From: Nocardia shimofusensis NBRC 100134
GTDB lineage: Bacteria; Actinomycetota; Actinomycetes; Mycobacteriales; Mycobacteriaceae
DNA length: 64,000 bases
Assembly (NCBI RefSeq): GCF_001613125.1
Contig: NZ_BDBT01000005.1
Span: 124,001-188,000 of the forward strand
Direction of reading: 5' to 3'
Shown here piece after piece: positions 33,206 through 41,592 of the stretch. The notes under the pieces were generated by a model that was given only the letters and a program-made list of their open reading frames with translations, was not told where the DNA came from and made no database searches. The translations under genes were made by a program, and so were the position numbers. Within the stretch, counting starts at the first letter, position 1. Every line of letters starts with the position of its first letter.

Positions 33206-34159
33206 GTGAACAGTCCACCAGCACAACTGGTTTCCGCCGGAACCAGCAGAAGCTCCCCCTCCGGGAATCTGCCTCGCGCCGCCGTGACGGCGATCGCCCC
33301 GCTGTCCTGGGGCACCACCTACATCGCCATCACCGAACTCCTCCCGTCCGGACATCCCCTGTTCGCGGGGGTCATGCGGGCGCTGCCCGCGGGCTTGATC
33401 GCACTCGCGGTCACCCGTGTGCTGCCGCGCGGCGAATGGTGGTGGAAGGCCGCGGTGCTCGGTGTGCTCAATATCGGCGTGTTCACCGCGCTGCTGTTCA
33501 TCGCGGCCGAACGCCTGCCGGGAGGCGTCGCCGCGACGCTGGCGGCGGCTCAGCCGCTGGTCGTCGCGGTGCTGGCGGTGGTCATTCTGCGCGAACAGCC
33601 CTCCGCCTGGCGGATCGTCTGGGGTGTGACCGGCGTGGCCGGTGTCGGCCTGGTGGCGATCGGCCCCGAGGCCGCGCTCGACGCGACCGGGCTGGCGGCG
33701 GGGCTGATCAGCGCGGCTTCCATGGCACTGGGATTGACGCTCACCAAGCGCTGGGGGCGGCCCGCGGGAGCCGGTCCGACCGCTTTCGCGGGCTGGCAAC
33801 TGGCCGCGGGAGGTCTGTTCCTGCTGGTGGTCACGCTGGTCGTCGAGGGACCGCCGCCCGCGATCGACGCCACCGCCGCTCTCGGCTATCTCTGGCTGGG
33901 ACTGGTCGGCGGTCTGATCGCCTACGTCCTCTGGTTCCGCGGAATCGGCGTCTTGCCGGTCACGTCCGTCGCGGTCCTGGTCCTGCTCTCACCGCTGGTC
34001 GCGGCGGGCCTCGGCGCCCTGCTGCTCGGCCAGACCCTCGGCCCGGTCCAACTCGCCGGATTCGGGCTGTGCCTGCTCGCGATCGTCGCGGGGCAGCTTC
34101 CCGCACCCACATTCTCGCCGCGTCGGCCGACGCCCGTCCAGGAGGAAACAGCTCGATGA
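33206..34159 (+). CDS. EamA-family (DMT) transporter
   Basis: A 317-residue membrane protein with ten predicted helices in two EamA repeats (AAVTAIAPLSWGTTYIAI, VLGVLNIGVFTALLFIAA, and ALGYLWLGLVGGLIAYVLW, SPLVAAGLGALLLGQ). It is a drug/metabolite exporter or amino-acid exporter type. The start is uncertain: the GTG at 33206 follows GGAGG with too little spacing, and 33155 or 33164 would lengthen the N-terminus by 14-17 residues. The stop overlaps the NmrA start (ATGA), and the promoter carries the LysR operator. Confidence 0.85.
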   Translation: MNSPPAQLVSAGTSRSSPSGNLPRAAVTAIAPLSWGTTYIAITELLPSGHPLFAGVMRALPAGLIALAVTRVLPRGEWWWKAAVLGVLNIGVFTALLFIAAERLPGGVAATLAAAQPLVVAVLAVVILREQPSAWRIVWGVTGVAGVGLVAIGPEAALDATGLAAGLISAASMALGLTLTKRWGRPAGAGPTAFAGWQLAAGGLFLLVVTLVVEGPPPAIDATAALGYLWLGLVGGLIAYVLWFRGIGVLPVTSVAVLVLLSPLVAAGLGALLLGQTLGPVQLAGFGLCLLAIVAGQLPAPTFSPRRPTPVQEETAR

Positions 34160-35040
34160 ATATGCTTGCGGCCCAGCACAAGACCATCCTCGTCACCGGT
34201 GCGACGGGCAGCCAGGGCGGCGCCGTCGCCCGCGCGCTGCTCGACGGCGGGTGGCCCGTGCGAGCGCTCGTCCGTGATCGCGGGAAGCCCGCCGCCGAGG
34301 CACTCGAGGCGCTCGGCGCCGACCTGGCCGTCGGCGACCTCGACGACCCCGATTCGCTGCGCGCCGCCGCACACGACACCTACGGCGTGTTCAGTGTGCA
34401 GCCCAGCGACATGACCGCTCCCGACCCGGAAACCGAAGTGCGGCAGGGCAGCAATGTCGCCGACGCCGCCGCGGCAGCGGGCGTCGCGCATCTGGTCTAC
34501 AGCTCGGTGGGCGCGGCCCCACGCGCATCCGGCGTCCTGCACTTCGAGACCAAGGCCGCCATCGAGGCGCACATCGACGCCATCGGCGTGCCCGCGACCG
34601 TCCTGCGACCGGTCTACTTCATGGAGAACTGGCGTCATGCGCTGCCGGAGCCGGTGGACGGCGAGCGGGTCGGCGCGATCGCGCTCGACGCCGACACCCC
34701 GCTACAGATGATCGCCGTGGCCGACATCGGCCGGATCGCCGCCGAGGCGTTCGGCCGTCCCGGCGAGTTCATCGGCGAGAAGATCGAGATCGCCGGCGAC
34801 GAGCTGACCGTGCGGCAGATCGCCGAGTCCTTCACCCGGGCCGACGGCATCCCGACGCGCTTCCGGCGGCAGCCGAGCGATCTGCTGCGGGCCGAGGCCG
34901 AAGAACTGGCGAAGATGTACGACTGGCTCGACGAGCACGGGCATCGAGCCGACATCGCCGCGCTCCGCGCACGCTTCCCGGAGCTGCTGACCTTCGACGC
35001 CTGGCTGCGAACCGCCGCCCACGTGGGAGACAGCCGCTGA
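34156..35040 (+). CDS. NmrA-family NAD(P)-binding protein
   Basis: A 294-residue atypical SDR. The dinucleotide loop is ILVTGATGSQGGAVA (about 11-25). Downstream segments fit NmrA/HSCARG (PVRALVRDRGK, GVFSVQPSDM, LVYSSVGAAPR, TVLRPVYFMENW). Such proteins sense the NADPH/NADP ratio or act as quinone reductases. GGAGGAAA seven bases upstream and the ATGA overlap with the EamA gene mark them as one operon, probably under the divergent LysR. Confidence 0.9.
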   Translation: MNMLAAQHKTILVTGATGSQGGAVARALLDGGWPVRALVRDRGKPAAEALEALGADLAVGDLDDPDSLRAAAHDTYGVFSVQPSDMTAPDPETEVRQGSNVADAAAAAGVAHLVYSSVGAAPRASGVLHFETKAAIEAHIDAIGVPATVLRPVYFMENWRHALPEPVDGERVGAIALDADTPLQMIAVADIGRIAAEAFGRPGEFIGEKIEIAGDELTVRQIAESFTRADGIPTRFRRQPSDLLRAEAEELAKMYDWLDEHGHRADIAALRARFPELLTFDAWLRTAAHVGDSR

Positions 35041-35065
35041 AAAACATCGTCGCCCCGTCCACCAC

Positions 35066-35119
35066 GACATCGGAGACCATTGACATCGGAGACCATTACT
35101 GTCGCAGGGGCGGGACAGT
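35066..35119 (+). repeat. 16-base tandem duplication and adjacent inverted repeat before the amidase
   Basis: GACATCGGAGACCATT occurs twice head to tail (35066-35081, 35082-35097). Immediately after comes the inverted repeat ACTGTC-n10-GACAGT (35098-35119). They lie 55-108 bases upstream of the amidase start, where an operator would be expected. Confidence 0.7.
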
Positions 35120-35173
35120 ACTCGACAACGGTGCGGCCCGCGCTCGACGAGTAGCGACGAAAGCACGGATCCG

Positions 35174-36574
35174 ATGAGCACAGTGCACGCCTTCACCGAC
35201 GACGCCCTCGGCGATCTCGACGCCCTCGGGGTCGCCGCCCGGATCCGTGGCGGCGAGGTGAGTCGTGACGAAGTGCTCGAGGCCGCCATCGCGCGGGTCG
35301 GCAAGGTGCAGCCGCAACTGAACGCCGTGCAGGTCGAGTGCTTCGAGCGGGCGCGCCACCAGCCGCCGACCTCGGGGCTGTTCGCCGGGGTGCCGACGTT
35401 CGTCAAGGACAACGCCGATGTCGCCGGTGTGCCCACCTGTCACGGGTCGGCCGCGTTCACCCCGTATCCGGCGAAGGCGGACAGCGCGCCGGCGCGACAG
35501 TTCCTGGCCCAGGGATTCACCGTGCTCGGCAAGTCGACGCTGTGTGAGTTCGGGCTGACCGCGAGCACCGAGTACGTCGATCGTCCGCCCACCAGGAACC
35601 CCTGGAACCCCGACTACTCCGTCGGCGCCTCCTCCGGCGGGTCCGCCGCGCTGGTCGCCTCCGGCGCGGTGCCGATCGCGCATGCCAACGACGGCGGCGG
35701 GTCCATCCGCATTCCGGCGGCGGTCACCGGGCTCGTCGGTCTCAAGGTGACCCGCAGCCGACTGCTCGACCAGCCCGGCGCCAGGCAATTGCCGGTCAAT
35801 CTGGTCTGCGAAGGGGTGCTCACCCGGACGGTTCGCGACACCGCCCACTATCTCGCCGCCGCCGAACGACACCATCCCGAGCCGGGGCTGGCGCCGGTCG
35901 GTCTCGTCGAAGGCCCCGCCGAGCGCAGACTGCGCATCGGCGTCATCCGCTACGACGTCCTCGGCCGCCCCGTCCACCCCGAGACCGACCGGATCCTGAC
36001 CTCGGCCGCCGAGACGTTCGCCGATCAGGGGCACGAACTCACCGAGCGGCGCTTGCTGGCCGACACACAGTTCGTCGAGGATTTCACGCTGTACTGGTCG
36101 CTGTTCGCGGTCTTGATGTCCGCCGGTTTCCTGGTCGGTCACGGCCGCCGTTTCGACCCACGCAAGCTCGACCCGTTCACCAGAGGTCTCGCCCGCAAGG
36201 TCGCCCGCAATCCGCACCGGCTTCCCGGCGCGATCCGCAGGCTACGCGGCGGGCCGGAGCTCTACGCCCGCCACTTCGCCGACGTCGACGTCCTGCTCAC
36301 CCCGACGCTGGCCCATCCCGCACCCCGCATCGGCGAGCACTCCCCCGGCCAGCCCGCGGACCAGTTGTTCGCCAAGCTCGTCGACTACGTCGGGTTCACC
36401 CCGCTGGCCAATGTCGGCGGCGGTCCGGCCATCTCGTTGCCGCACGGCCTGCACCCCGACGGGCTGCCCGGCTCGATCCAGCTCTTCGCGCCGCACGGCG
36501 ACGAGAGAACCCTGCTTCGACTGGCTTACGAACTCGAGGGCGTCGCGCCCTTTCCGCGCATCGTCGACCGATGA
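35174..36574 (+). CDS. amidase-signature family amidase
   Basis: A 466-residue amide hydrolase with the Ser-cisSer-Lys triad: Lys78 in PTFVKDNADVAG, cis-Ser in VGASSGGSAALVASG (around 153-154), and nucleophile Ser177 in NDGGGSIRIPAA. The family hydrolyses a broad range of amides, from nicotinamide and aryl amides to glutamyl-tRNA precursors in GatA; the absence of gatB/gatC neighbours argues against GatA. The repeats upstream suggest specific regulation. It is convergent with the nitronate monooxygenase with only 25 bases between. Confidence 0.93.
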   Translation: MSTVHAFTDDALGDLDALGVAARIRGGEVSRDEVLEAAIARVGKVQPQLNAVQVECFERARHQPPTSGLFAGVPTFVKDNADVAGVPTCHGSAAFTPYPAKADSAPARQFLAQGFTVLGKSTLCEFGLTASTEYVDRPPTRNPWNPDYSVGASSGGSAALVASGAVPIAHANDGGGSIRIPAAVTGLVGLKVTRSRLLDQPGARQLPVNLVCEGVLTRTVRDTAHYLAAAERHHPEPGLAPVGLVEGPAERRLRIGVIRYDVLGRPVHPETDRILTSAAETFADQGHELTERRLLADTQFVEDFTLYWSLFAVLMSAGFLVGHGRRFDPRKLDPFTRGLARKVARNPHRLPGAIRRLRGGPELYARHFADVDVLLTPTLAHPAPRIGEHSPGQPADQLFAKLVDYVGFTPLANVGGGPAISLPHGLHPDGLPGSIQLFAPHGDERTLLRLAYELEGVAPFPRIVDR

Positions 36575-36599
36575 TTCCGATCGATCGTTCCCGTGTGGC

Positions 36600-37553
36600 T
36601 CACCGCGCCAGGGCGGACCGCTCGCCGACCCGGCGCAGCGCGGCGGCGTATTCCTCGCCGATCCGGTCGACGATCTCCGACACCGGTTCGACCGCGCGGA
36701 TGTTCTGCAGGCCCTGGCCCGCGGCCCAGACGTCCTTCCACCGTTTGATCGAGGCGCCGCCCGCGGTGTAGTTCTTCGCGCCGGTGGCGGGTGCCAGGTT
36801 GTCGGGGTCGAGCCCCTGGGCGCGGATGCTGCCCTCGAGCCAGGAGGCCGGTGTGCCGGTGATGGCGTCGCTGACGATCAGGTCGTCGGGTCCGGCGTCG
36901 ACGACCATCTGCTTGTAGGCGGGCTCGGCCGAGCTCTCCCGGCTGGCGAGGAATCGGGTGCCCATGTAGACGAGATCGGCTCCGGCGGTGACGGCTCCGG
37001 CCACGCCGTGACCGTCGCTGATGCCGCCGCCGATGATGACCAGGCCGTCGAAGAAGTCGCGGATCGCCGAGGTGAAGGCGAACGGCGAGAGGTGGCCGGT
37101 GTGCCCGCCCGCCCCGGCGCAGACACACGCCATGCCGTCGACGCCGGCTTCGGCGGCCTTCCGGGCGAGCCGCATGTTCACCACGTCGGCGATGACCAGA
37201 CCGCCGTATCCCTTGACCACGTCCATCACCGGACGCGGTGAGCCGAGCGCGGTGATGACCACCGGGGGCCGGTACTCGGCGATCAGGCGCAGGTCGTCGG
37301 CGAGCCGGGCGTTGGTGCTGTGGGTGATGAGGTTGGCCGCCCAGGGGTCGGGCGAGCCGTCGCCGGAGCGTGCCTGATCGGTGATGGTGCCCATCCAGGT
37401 GTCGAGATCCTCGACGGTGCGGCAGTTCTGGGTGGGAAAGGAGCCGATGATGCCCGAGCGGCAGGCGGCGATCACGAGATCCGGTCCGGAGACGAGGAAC
37501 ATCGGCGCGGCGACGACGGGCAGGCGGAGGGCGGAGAGCAGGGCGTCGGTCAT
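36600..37553 (-). CDS. nitronate monooxygenase family flavoprotein
   Basis: A 317-residue FMN TIM-barrel of the 2-nitropropane dioxygenase/NMO family. Features are PVVAAPMFLVSGPDLV, GIIGSFPTQNCR, VCAGAGGHTGHLSP (flavin loop with the active-site His region) and GGGISDGHGVAGAVTAGADLVYMGTRFL (phosphate binding). In actinobacterial catabolic clusters such genes often act as enoyl-reductase-like or detoxifying enzymes, with substrate unknown. It is 24 bases upstream of the acyl-CoA ligase, on the ligase's strand, and so probably ends that transcript. Confidence 0.9.
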   Translation of the reverse strand: MTDALLSALRLPVVAAPMFLVSGPDLVIAACRSGIIGSFPTQNCRTVEDLDTWMGTITDQARSGDGSPDPWAANLITHSTNARLADDLRLIAEYRPPVVITALGSPRPVMDVVKGYGGLVIADVVNMRLARKAAEAGVDGMACVCAGAGGHTGHLSPFAFTSAIRDFFDGLVIIGGGISDGHGVAGAVTAGADLVYMGTRFLASRESSAEPAYKQMVVDAGPDDLIVSDAITGTPASWLEGSIRAQGLDPDNLAPATGAKNYTAGGASIKRWKDVWAAGQGLQNIRAVEPVSEIVDRIGEEYAAALRRVGERSALAR

Positions 37554-37577
37554 GAGTTCTTCCTCGGGACGGGATCG

Positions 37578-39218
37578 TCACGCACGCGAGGGCGCGGCGA
37601 CGACGGATCGACTGGTCAGCGGCGCGAGCATGCGGGCGACCGCGGCGCGATCGACCTTGCCCAGCGCGGTCAGCGGAAAGGCCGGCAGGCGGTGGACGGA
37701 CTTGGGGCGTTTGTAGTCGGGCAGCACCTCGCGGCTGCGGCGCAACACCTCCACCTCGGTGAGCTCCGGGTCGGTGAGCTCCGGGTCGGTGAGCTCCGGG
37801 TCGGTGAGCTCCGCCTCGGTGAGATCGGCCCGAGATTCGGCGGTGTAGGCCGCGACGATCCGCTGACCCCACACGGGGTCGGCCAGCCCGACCACCACCG
37901 CGTCGGTCACTCCGGGGATGGTCAGCAGCGCCTGCTCCACTTCGCGTGGATACACGTTGTACCCGCCGGTGATGATCATGTCTTTGCTGCGGCCGGTGAG
38001 ATGCAGGTAGCCGTCGGCCGCCCGGAAGCCCAGATCACCGGAGTGCAGACGGCCGCCGCGATGGCTCTTGCCGAGATCGGTCCGGGTTCCGGCATCGTGG
38101 TACCCCGGGCCGACGGCGGGTCCGGCGATCACCAGTTCACCGATCTGCCCGTCGGATACCGCGACATCGCCGTCACGGAAGTCGATGTCCACGCCGGCGC
38201 ACGGCCTACCGACCGAGGCGAGGATCTCGCTGTCCTCGTCCATCCCCCGGCGATGGGCGGCGATGCCGAGCACCGTCAGCGGCGGGATGGCCTCGACCAT
38301 GCCGTAGTACTGGACGAGATTCGGCGTGATGCGGTGGTAGGCCTGCCGGATGTGCTCGACCGGCATGGGCGCGCCCGCGTAGGCCAGCATGCGCAGGCGG
38401 CGCAGCGCGGTCAGTTCGGCATCGCCGAACTCCAGCAGCCTGGCGATCACCGTGGGGACGAGTGCGGTGTGGGTGCCGCGACAGCCGGCGACGGCGGCGA
38501 GCAGTTCCGCCGGACGGGCATGGTCGAGGAGCACCTGTTTCCCGCCCGCGGCGAGGAAGGGCAGGACGAACAGCCCGCTGGTGTGGATGACGGGCCCGGC
38601 GTGCACGAAGACCGGGGGCTCCGGTCCGTCCAGGGTGCCGGCGAGGACGTGGTCGAGCATGGCGCGCAGTGAGGCGAGCCGGTTGGCGTGGGTGCGCTTG
38701 GCGCCCTTGGGCACACCGGTGGTACCCGAGGAATAGTGCAGGGCGCACAGCGCATTCGGTTCTAGTTCGCGGAGCCGCGGGCGAGCAGGCGCCGCCGCGG
38801 CGATGCCGTCGAGTGTCGCGGTGCCGGTGTCGTCGTCCACGGCGGCGATCAGCACGGACACCGGGGCGGCTGCGGCGAACTCCCGTGCCCCGTCGACGCC
38901 GGGATCGTAGACGAGCGCGCACGGTCGGCAGTCGTCCATGATCCGCGCCCAGTCCCGTTGCCCCACCCGCGGATTGAGCGCGACACGGACGAACCCGCCG
39001 ATCGTGAGTGCCAGATCGACCTCGATCGAGGCCACCGAGTTCGGCAGCAGCACCGACACGGCGCCGCCCGGCGCGACCCCGCGCGCGGCGAATCCGGCGG
39101 CCAGCCGGTGCACGCGATCGGACAGTTCGGCGAAGCTCAGGCTCCGCGCGCCGTCCGCCACCGCGAGGTCCGCGCCGAACCTCTCGGCGGCGGTCCGGAC
39201 GACATTCGCGATCGACAT
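37578..39218 (-). CDS. acyl-CoA / aryl-CoA ligase (ANL superfamily, module B)
   Basis: A 546-residue AMP-forming ligase. The P-loop is LHYSSGTTGVPKGAKRTH; further motifs are QYYGMVEAIPPL, the hinge region HSGDLGFRAADGYLHLTGRSKDMIITG in overlapping parts, and catalytic Lys in LTALGKVDRAAVA near the C-terminus. It activates a carboxylate through an adenylate. The start at 39218 has GGAGGG about ten bases before it. The C-terminal domain contains the tandem peptide ELTDP repeated three times plus a variant, encoded by a 15-base DNA repeat. Its promoter has the operator-like element at 39235-39262 and is shared with the divergent thiolase. Confidence 0.92.
   Translation of the reverse strand: MSIANVVRTAAERFGADLAVADGARSLSFAELSDRVHRLAAGFAARGVAPGGAVSVLLPNSVASIEVDLALTIGGFVRVALNPRVGQRDWARIMDDCRPCALVYDPGVDGAREFAAAAPVSVLIAAVDDDTGTATLDGIAAAAPARPRLRELEPNALCALHYSSGTTGVPKGAKRTHANRLASLRAMLDHVLAGTLDGPEPPVFVHAGPVIHTSGLFVLPFLAAGGKQVLLDHARPAELLAAVAGCRGTHTALVPTVIARLLEFGDAELTALRRLRMLAYAGAPMPVEHIRQAYHRITPNLVQYYGMVEAIPPLTVLGIAAHRRGMDEDSEILASVGRPCAGVDIDFRDGDVAVSDGQIGELVIAGPAVGPGYHDAGTRTDLGKSHRGGRLHSGDLGFRAADGYLHLTGRSKDMIITGGYNVYPREVEQALLTIPGVTDAVVVGLADPVWGQRIVAAYTAESRADLTEAELTDPELTDPELTDPELTEVEVLRRSREVLPDYKRPKSVHRLPAFPLTALGKVDRAAVARMLAPLTSRSVVAAPSRA
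37756..37815 (+). repeat. 15-base in-frame tandem repeat inside the acyl-CoA ligase
   Basis: TCGGTGAGCTCCGGG occurs three times exactly (37756-37800), followed by one copy ending GCC (37801-37815) and a truncated copy. On the coding strand it gives ELTDP units in the C-terminal domain. The unit length of five residues keeps the frame, so copy number could vary between strains. Confidence 0.9.
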
Positions 39219-39234
39219 GGCTACTCGACCCTCC

Positions 39235-39262
39235 ATTTCACTACAGTTATTGAAGTAAACTA
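39235..39262. promoter_or_regulatory. 28-base operator-like element in the ligase/thiolase divergent promoter
   Basis: On the minus strand it begins TAGTTTACTTCAATAACTG and continues TAGTGAAAT. An almost identical element, TGGTTCACTTCAGCAACCG plus TAGTAAATT, is at 41521-41548 before the PaaN-type gene, with about 22 of 28 positions identical by hand count. The core TACTTCAA also occurs in the module A element at 21902-21921. It is 17 bases from the ligase start. Confidence 0.65.
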
Positions 39263-39321
39263 CGGACGTGCCGGATCGCGCAACAGACCATCCGGCCCCC
39301 GAGGCAGAGGAGCCACCACCG

Positions 39322-40509
39322 ATGACCCGTCCCGCCACCGACCCACGCACCCCCTGGATCGTGGACGCGGTCCGCACGCCGTTCGGCGCGGCCAGGGGCG
39401 CGCTGTCCCACATCCGCGCCGACGACCTCGCCGCATTGCCGATCGCCGATCTGCTGGCGCGGCATCCGGATCTGGACCCCGCGCGCATCGACGACGTGGT
39501 GTGGGGCAATGCCAACGGCGCGGGCGAGGACAACCGCAATGTCGCGCGGATGGCGCTGCTGCTGGCGGGACTCCCGCACACGATTCCGGGCGTCACCGTC
39601 AACCGGCTGTGCGGATCCGGCGCGGAGGCTCTGCTCTCGGCGTCGCGTCGAATCGCCGCCGGCGACGCCGACGTGGTGCTGACCGGCGGCTCGGAGAGCA
39701 TGAGCCGAGCGCCCTACGTGCTGCCGCCGATCGATTCCGCCTTTCCCCGGCACCTGGACCTGACGCCGACGACGGTCGGCTGGCGCATGGTCAACCCCCG
39801 CTTCCCCGCCGCCTGGGTCGAGTCGCTCGGCCGTTCGGCGGAACTGGTCGCCGAGAGCAAGGGCATCGGGCGGCTCGAACAGGACGAGTGGGCGCTGCGC
39901 TCCCACGAACTCGCGAAGAAGGCCTGGTCGGACGGCGTGCACACGGAATTCGCTCTGCCGCGGGCCGATCTCGCGCGTGACGAGTCCATCCGCGATACCA
40001 GCGCCGCGACGCTGGCCGGGTTGCGGCCTGCGTTCTCCCCGCAGGGCACCGTCACCGCGGGCAACTCCTCACCGATGAACGACGGAGCCGTGGCGGCGCT
40101 GGTGGCCGGTGGCGCTGTGGTGTCCGAACTGGGCGTGCGGCCGCTGGGCCGGGTGCTGTCGTCCGCTGTCGTCGGCGTGGAACCGGATCTGTTCGCCGTG
40201 GCCCCGGTTCCGGCGATCACCAAGGCACTCGAGCGCGCCGGGCGCGCCCCGGCCGACGTGCGCGTCCTGGAACTGAACGAGGCGTTCGCCGCGGTGGTGC
40301 TGGCGTGTCTGCGGGAACTGCCGGGGATCGCGCCCGAGCGGGTGAATCCGTTCGGCGGCGCGATCGCGATGGGACACCCGCTCGGCGCGTCGGCGGCCCG
40401 GATCGTCGTCGACTGCCTGCGTCACCTGCGACGGCTCGGCGGCGGAATCGGCGTCGCCGCGGCGTGCGTCGGCGTCGGACAGGGCATCGCTATTGTGTTG
40501 GAAGCCTGA
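39322..40509 (+). CDS. acetyl-CoA acetyltransferase (thiolase)
   Basis: A 395-residue thiolase of the degradative FadA type. The nucleophile Cys is in NRLCGSGAEALL; GGSESMSRAP, His in AMGHPLGASAARI and the second catalytic Cys in AACVGVGQGIA are all present, unlike in the two module thiolases at 23677 and 43365. It cleaves a 3-oxoacyl-CoA with CoA. The ATG at 39322 is preceded by GAGGAG; the GTG at 39268 lacks a ribosome-binding site. It is followed after 36 bases by the tandem-HxlR regulator. Confidence 0.93.
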   Translation: MTRPATDPRTPWIVDAVRTPFGAARGALSHIRADDLAALPIADLLARHPDLDPARIDDVVWGNANGAGEDNRNVARMALLLAGLPHTIPGVTVNRLCGSGAEALLSASRRIAAGDADVVLTGGSESMSRAPYVLPPIDSAFPRHLDLTPTTVGWRMVNPRFPAAWVESLGRSAELVAESKGIGRLEQDEWALRSHELAKKAWSDGVHTEFALPRADLARDESIRDTSAATLAGLRPAFSPQGTVTAGNSSPMNDGAVAALVAGGAVVSELGVRPLGRVLSSAVVGVEPDLFAVAPVPAITKALERAGRAPADVRVLELNEAFAAVVLACLRELPGIAPERVNPFGGAIAMGHPLGASAARIVVDCLRHLRRLGGGIGVAAACVGVGQGIAIVLEA

Positions 40510-40545
40510 GCGAGAGCGTCGGGACAGCCGGTACGGAAGGCGGGG

Positions 40546-41466
40546 TTGGCAGTGGCCGAGAACGCCGGTCCCGCCGCGACCGCCAGTCCGGTCGCCCAGA
40601 CCATCGATCTGCTCGGCGACCGGGTGACGGTGGCGATCCTGCGCGACGCCTTCGTCGATCACGTCAGACGTTTCGGCGAATGGCTCGACCGGACCGGCGC
40701 ACCGCCGGCGATTCTGACCTCCCGCCTCAACGCCCTGGTCGACGCCGGGCTGATGCGGCGGACGCCGCAGTCCGGCGGCTACGACCGGCACGACTACCTG
40801 CTCACCGACCTGGGGCTGGCGACATGGGAGCTGCTGGTCGCCATCTGGTCCTGGCAACGGGAATGGTCCGCCGACGGGCTGCTGCAGCCGGAGCTGGTGC
40901 ATGTGCGGTGCGGGCATCGTGGTCCGCCGGAACTGATCTGCCGGCACTGCGGCCGGCTCGCCAAGGCGCGCGACGTCCATGTGGAGATGGACCCCGACTC
41001 GCTGGTGCTGGCGGGCAAGGGCTGGCGCCGATCCACCCGCAGCACACCCACGCTCAGCCGGGTCGATCTGCAGTTCACCGAGGTCATGGAGGCGATCGGC
41101 GATCGCTGGAGCGCCCTGGTGACCGGACTGGCACTGTCGGGCGTGCGCCGATTCGGCGAGTTCCAGTCGATCCTGAAGATCTCCCCGTCCACGCTGACCG
41201 AACGGTTGGCGCGGCTGACGGAAGCGCAGATGATCACCCGCGACGACGGCGGCCGCGAGTACCGGATGACACCCCGCGGCCGGGCGCTGTTCCCCATCTT
41301 CGCTTTCCAGGTGGCCTGGGCGCAGCAGGCGCATCCCGATGTCCCGGTCGAGCAGCTGGGCCCGCGTCTGCACCACGACGCCTGCGGGAACTGGTTCGAT
41401 CCGGCGCTGCGCTGCCGTGGATGTGATGCCGTGCTCGACCGCACGTCGGTGCAGTTCCACGCCTGA
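40546..41466 (+). CDS. tandem-domain HxlR-family regulator with two Cys-rich knuckles (module B)
   Basis: A 306-residue protein with two HxlR winged helices: about 15-105 (LLGDRVTVAILRDAF, YLLTDLGLATWELL) and about 178-265 (AIGDRWSALVTGLALSG, YRMTPRGRALFPIF). Each is followed by a C-x8-C-x2-C knuckle (CGHRGPPELICRHC, CGNWFDPALRCRGC). The arrangement matches the module A protein at 19644-20606, including knuckle positions, so the two are paralogues. The start is a TTG at 40546 or a GTG at 40552; GGAAGG precedes both. It sits between two copies of the operator-like element (39235 and 41521) and probably recognises them; that is inference. Confidence 0.9.
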   Translation: MAVAENAGPAATASPVAQTIDLLGDRVTVAILRDAFVDHVRRFGEWLDRTGAPPAILTSRLNALVDAGLMRRTPQSGGYDRHDYLLTDLGLATWELLVAIWSWQREWSADGLLQPELVHVRCGHRGPPELICRHCGRLAKARDVHVEMDPDSLVLAGKGWRRSTRSTPTLSRVDLQFTEVMEAIGDRWSALVTGLALSGVRRFGEFQSILKISPSTLTERLARLTEAQMITRDDGGREYRMTPRGRALFPIFAFQVAWAQQAHPDVPVEQLGPRLHHDACGNWFDPALRCRGCDAVLDRTSVQFHA

Positions 41467-41500
41467 TCACGCACAGCGCCACCGCTTTTTCGCCGACACG

Positions 41501-41548
41501 TTGACAATCGCGCTGTGTCTTGGTTCACTTCAGCAACCGTAGTAAATT
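41501..41548 (+). promoter_or_regulatory. promoter with overlapping operator-like element for the PaaN-type gene
   Basis: TTGACA at 41501-41506, a 17-base spacer, then TTCACT as a weak -10. The element TGGTTCACTTCAGCAACCG plus TAGTAAATT (41521-41548) covers the -10 and start region, as a repressor site would, and nearly matches 39235-39262. Confidence 0.6.
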
Positions 41549-41592
41549 GCCGGGTAATCGAGGGCGTCTCCGGCCCCGAAGTCTCGGCACCG

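Noticed and set aside
35174-36574. GatA subunit of aspartyl/glutamyl-tRNA amidotransferase
   Set aside because: The amidase triad fits, but there is no gatB or gatC nearby and the N- and C-terminal regions look like a general amidase.
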